This document shows positions 5,353 to 8,509 of a stretch of 8,509 nt of DNA, piece by piece. Positions within the stretch are counted from its first letter, which is position 1; every line of letters begins with the position of its first letter. The position numbers and the translations under genes are program-made. The notes under the pieces are model-generated. The model did no database searches. It saw only the letters and a list, made by a program, of their open reading frames with translations, and was not told the DNA's origin. The stretch is from Verrucomicrobiota bacterium (lineage in GTDB: Bacteria > Verrucomicrobiota > Verrucomicrobiia > Opitutales > Opitutaceae), in contig JAURJO010000328.1 in assembly GCA_030832235.1 (NCBI GenBank), positions 1 through 8,509 of the forward strand, in the 5' to 3' direction.

Positions 5353-7731
5353 TCAGGCGCCGGCCTCGGCGGCCGGTTTTTCCGGCGTCGGGTAGGCGAT
5401 TCGCGCGTGCAGCATGTTGAGCAGCGTGAACTGAAAGCTGTTCCGGATGCGTGTGATCTCCTCAAGCGTGAGCGGGGACTCGTCCAGTTGCCCTTCGGCG
5501 ATGCGTTCGCCGACGATCCGGGTGATGATCTGCTGCAATTCCTCGGCGCCGAATTGCTTCAAGGAGCGTGAGGCGGCCTCGACGCCGTCGGCGAGCGAGA
5601 TGATGGCGGCCTCGCGCGACTGCGGCTTCGGGCCCTCGTAACGGAACGCCGCCTCGTCGACGGGACGGGTCGCCGCCGCTTTGGCCGCCTCGGCCGCCTC
5701 CCGGCGGGCGCCGCGTCCGCGGGCCGGGCCGCCGCGCGTCTCCTCGACGGCTCGGTCGTAAAAGTAACGCACCAGCGACGTGCCGTGGTGCTGGCGGATG
5801 GCGTCGACCACCGCGCGCGGGAGATTGTGACCCTGCGCCAGATCCACGCCGTCGTTCACGTGGGCCTTGATCAGGCGCGCGGATTCGACGGGCGTCAGCT
5901 GGTCGTGCGGGTTGGAGCGGTCGCGCTGGTTCTCGGCGAAGTACTGCGGCTGAAGGGTCTTGCCGACGTCGTGGAACAGGGCGCAGACGCGGGCGATCAG
6001 CGGGTTGGCGCCGATCGCGTTGGCGGCGTTTTCCGAAAGTTGCGCGACTACGAGCGAATGATGGTAGGTGCCCGGCGCTTCCAGCTGCATGCGGCGGAGG
6101 AGCGGGTGGTTGTAGTCGGTGAGCTCAAGCAGCGTGATGTCGGTCGTGCGCTTGAAGAGTGATTCGAGCACGGGCAGCAGGCCGACGACCCCGATGCCGG
6201 TGAGGACGCCGGTGCCGAGGCTGGCGGCCATCTGGCGGAGGAGAGTCTCCAGAGGCGTGCGGTCAGCGAAGCCGATGAGGGCGGCGAACGCGGCGACGGT
6301 GAGCCCGCCCATGCCGGCGGCACGCACCAGCCGGCCGCGGCGACGAGCGTCGCGGCCGAAGTAGATCGCGACGAGCGACGCGAGGAACGTGAGCACCAGC
6401 AGATCGAGGCGGTTGCCGTAGATGACGCCCGTGAAGATCGACACGAAGAGCGCCATGAAAATGCCGGAGCCGGCGTCGATCAGGATGGCGACGATCAGCG
6501 GCGCGAAGGCGGTCGGCGCGACGTAGGGCAGGGTGGACGCCCAGGCTTCGTCGCGCAGGAAGAACTCGGCGCCGCCCAGCGAGTAATTGGCGCGCACCAA
6601 GGCGAGGTTGCCGATGACCACGAGGGCGAGGAGGCCGCAGCGCACGTTGCTGCGCAGGGTCTCGGGGTCCTCGATGCGGATGTAGATCAGCGAGGCGATG
6701 ACCATCGCCAGCACGAGGAGGACGCGACCGAAGAGGGTCAGTCCCTCCTCCGTGTCGACCTCGGAGTGCTCGCGTAGATAGCGGCGATGGGCGATCAGCG
6801 CCTCGTAGACGTCGGGTGTCACGCGGTCGCCGGCCTCGACCAACGTTTGCCCGCGCGGCACTTTCACGGTGACCGGCTGCACTGCTTTGGCGGCCGCATT
6901 CTGACGCGTGGCGGTGGCGGTGCGGTCGAAAACAAGATTGGGTGAGAGGCCGAAGCGGAAGAGACGAAAAACCGCCTGGGTCGAGGTGCGGGGCGTCTGC
7001 TCCGAGCCGAGGCTCACGCGGAGAACGGTGAGGGCATCCTCCATGGAGTGGACCGGCCGCTGGGCGAATCCACCGCCCTGGCGCGCGAGTTCGAAGGCGA
7101 GCGCGGAGCCGGGATCGGGAGTCGAGAGCGACGAATCCGCGATGCCTTGCGCGTAGAGATCGCGCAGCGTGGCGAGGCCGTTTTCGAAAATAGCGGCGCG
7201 GGCGCGCGTGTCACCCGCGGCCAGGACCGACCCTATGTCCTCGGGCGTGGCGTGGTAGGAGCCGTGGGAGTTGAAGGTATCGGCGATCGCCGCGAGTTCC
7301 GAGCGATGGGTGAGGATCGGCTCCGTGGTTCCGGGGCGAGCTTGCTCGAACGCGGCTAGCTGCGTGAGCAGCATGCGCGCGGCGGCCCCGAACCGGCGGA
7401 GGGGCTCGGTGTCGAGTTTGTAAACCGGGGGAACACGGTTGCGCAGTTGTTCTCGGGCGGCGCGCGTGCGCTCGGCGCTCTCGTAGTCGAAGGATGCCTG
7501 CGCCGAGACGCGTGTCGTGGCCGTCTGGTTGGGCAGCAGCGGCGCGTCGAGTGTGGTCAGTCCGGCGGAACTGATGACGACGATCGCCGTCACCGTGACG
7601 ATGAAGATGAGTACCCCCACGAGGCGGCTGCGCTCGAGGAATTCTCCCATCGCCGAGCGCGACGCCGGGCGGGCGGAGCGGCCGGCCCCGAGGCCACCGA
7701 GGAGGAGGCGGAGCTGGTTGCGGACCGACAT
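5353..7731 (-). CDS. pgpH: PgpH-like 7TM-HD phosphodiesterase (cyclic di-AMP hydrolase family)
   Basis: 792 residues, in the usual range. The start is ATG 7729-7731, three bases after the phoH stop (TGA GCC ATG). Order of parts: a short basic cytoplasmic N-terminus; TM1 (about 37-55); a large extracytoplasmic 7TM-7TMR_HDED domain (about 60-325); further membrane segments near 333-352, 365-383, 399-420, 424-440, 443-458, 471-489 and 503-522; then a cytoplasmic HD domain (about 550-735). HD motifs are EAPGTYHHSLVVAQ (551-564), FHDVGK (586-591, metal-binding His587-Asp588), NPHDQLTP (607-614), HHGTSLVRYFYD (648-659), FRYEGPKPQSREAAI (696-710) and ADGVEAASRSLK (714-725). In Listeria this family cleaves c-di-AMP to pApA; the same substrate is inferred, not shown. 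An Arg/Ala-rich stretch (663-690) lengthens the loop after the HHGTS helix. The cyclase partner is not in the window. Confidence 0.94.
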   Translation of the reverse strand: MSVRNQLRLLLGGLGAGRSARPASRSAMGEFLERSRLVGVLIFIVTVTAIVVISSAGLTTLDAPLLPNQTATTRVSAQASFDYESAERTRAAREQLRNRVPPVYKLDTEPLRRFGAAARMLLTQLAAFEQARPGTTEPILTHRSELAAIADTFNSHGSYHATPEDIGSVLAAGDTRARAAIFENGLATLRDLYAQGIADSSLSTPDPGSALAFELARQGGGFAQRPVHSMEDALTVLRVSLGSEQTPRTSTQAVFRLFRFGLSPNLVFDRTATATRQNAAAKAVQPVTVKVPRGQTLVEAGDRVTPDVYEALIAHRRYLREHSEVDTEEGLTLFGRVLLVLAMVIASLIYIRIEDPETLRSNVRCGLLALVVIGNLALVRANYSLGGAEFFLRDEAWASTLPYVAPTAFAPLIVAILIDAGSGIFMALFVSIFTGVIYGNRLDLLVLTFLASLVAIYFGRDARRRGRLVRAAGMGGLTVAAFAALIGFADRTPLETLLRQMAASLGTGVLTGIGVVGLLPVLESLFKRTTDITLLELTDYNHPLLRRMQLEAPGTYHHSLVVAQLSENAANAIGANPLIARVCALFHDVGKTLQPQYFAENQRDRSNPHDQLTPVESARLIKAHVNDGVDLAQGHNLPRAVVDAIRQHHGTSLVRYFYDRAVEETRGGPARGRGARREAAEAAKAAATRPVDEAAFRYEGPKPQSREAAIISLADGVEAASRSLKQFGAEELQQIITRIVGERIAEGQLDESPLTLEEITRIRNSFQFTLLNMLHARIAYPTPEKPAAEAGA

Positions 7732-7734
7732 GGC

Positions 7735-8509
<775 letters not shown>

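Overview
The window is ordinary high-GC bacterial chromosome. It carries seven protein genes, two of them cut by the window edges, with no RNA gene, mobile element, CRISPR array or large repeat that I can see. The gene families (phoH-type ATPase, 7TM-HD phosphodiesterase, ybeY, an LptF/LptG permease with a signal-peptide-bearing periplasmic binding protein) indicate a diderm bacterium. The very high GC, the absence of clear Shine-Dalgarno sequences at every visible start and the general style of the proteins would fit an Opitutales-like verrucomicrobium. That assignment is inference from pattern recognition, not from a marker gene.

Left part (1-3648): a TPR protein whose 5' end lies off the window reads rightward (2-1147) and converges on a leftward gene for a periplasmic Leu/Ile/Val-type substrate-binding protein (1285-2418). 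A hairpin plus T-tract just beyond the binding-protein stop is a good intrinsic terminator candidate. The binding-protein gene is divergent from a rightward LptF/LptG-family permease (2533-3648) across a 114-base shared upstream region. No Liv permease or ATPase genes flank the binding protein, so it is an orphan here.

Right part (3699-8509): every gene reads leftward. In transcription order these are a PhoH-family ATPase (5' end off the window), a 792-residue PgpH-like 7TM-HD phosphodiesterase, and YbeY endoribonuclease. The two junctions, stop codon to ATG, are only 3 and 4 bases. After a 128-base gap come an 80-codon unrecognised small gene and, 10 bases later, a short-chain dehydrogenase/reductase. 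phoH-pgpH-ybeY is a widely conserved housekeeping neighbourhood linking RNA maturation (YbeY, PhoH/YbeZ) with cyclic-dinucleotide turnover (PgpH family). The small gene and the reductase look like a second short transcription unit or a distal extension of the same operon.

I did not find a convincing previously undescribed system. The least explained items are the 80-residue protein, the orphan binding protein, the Asp replacing the third metal-binding His of YbeY, and the uniform lack of Shine-Dalgarno sequences.
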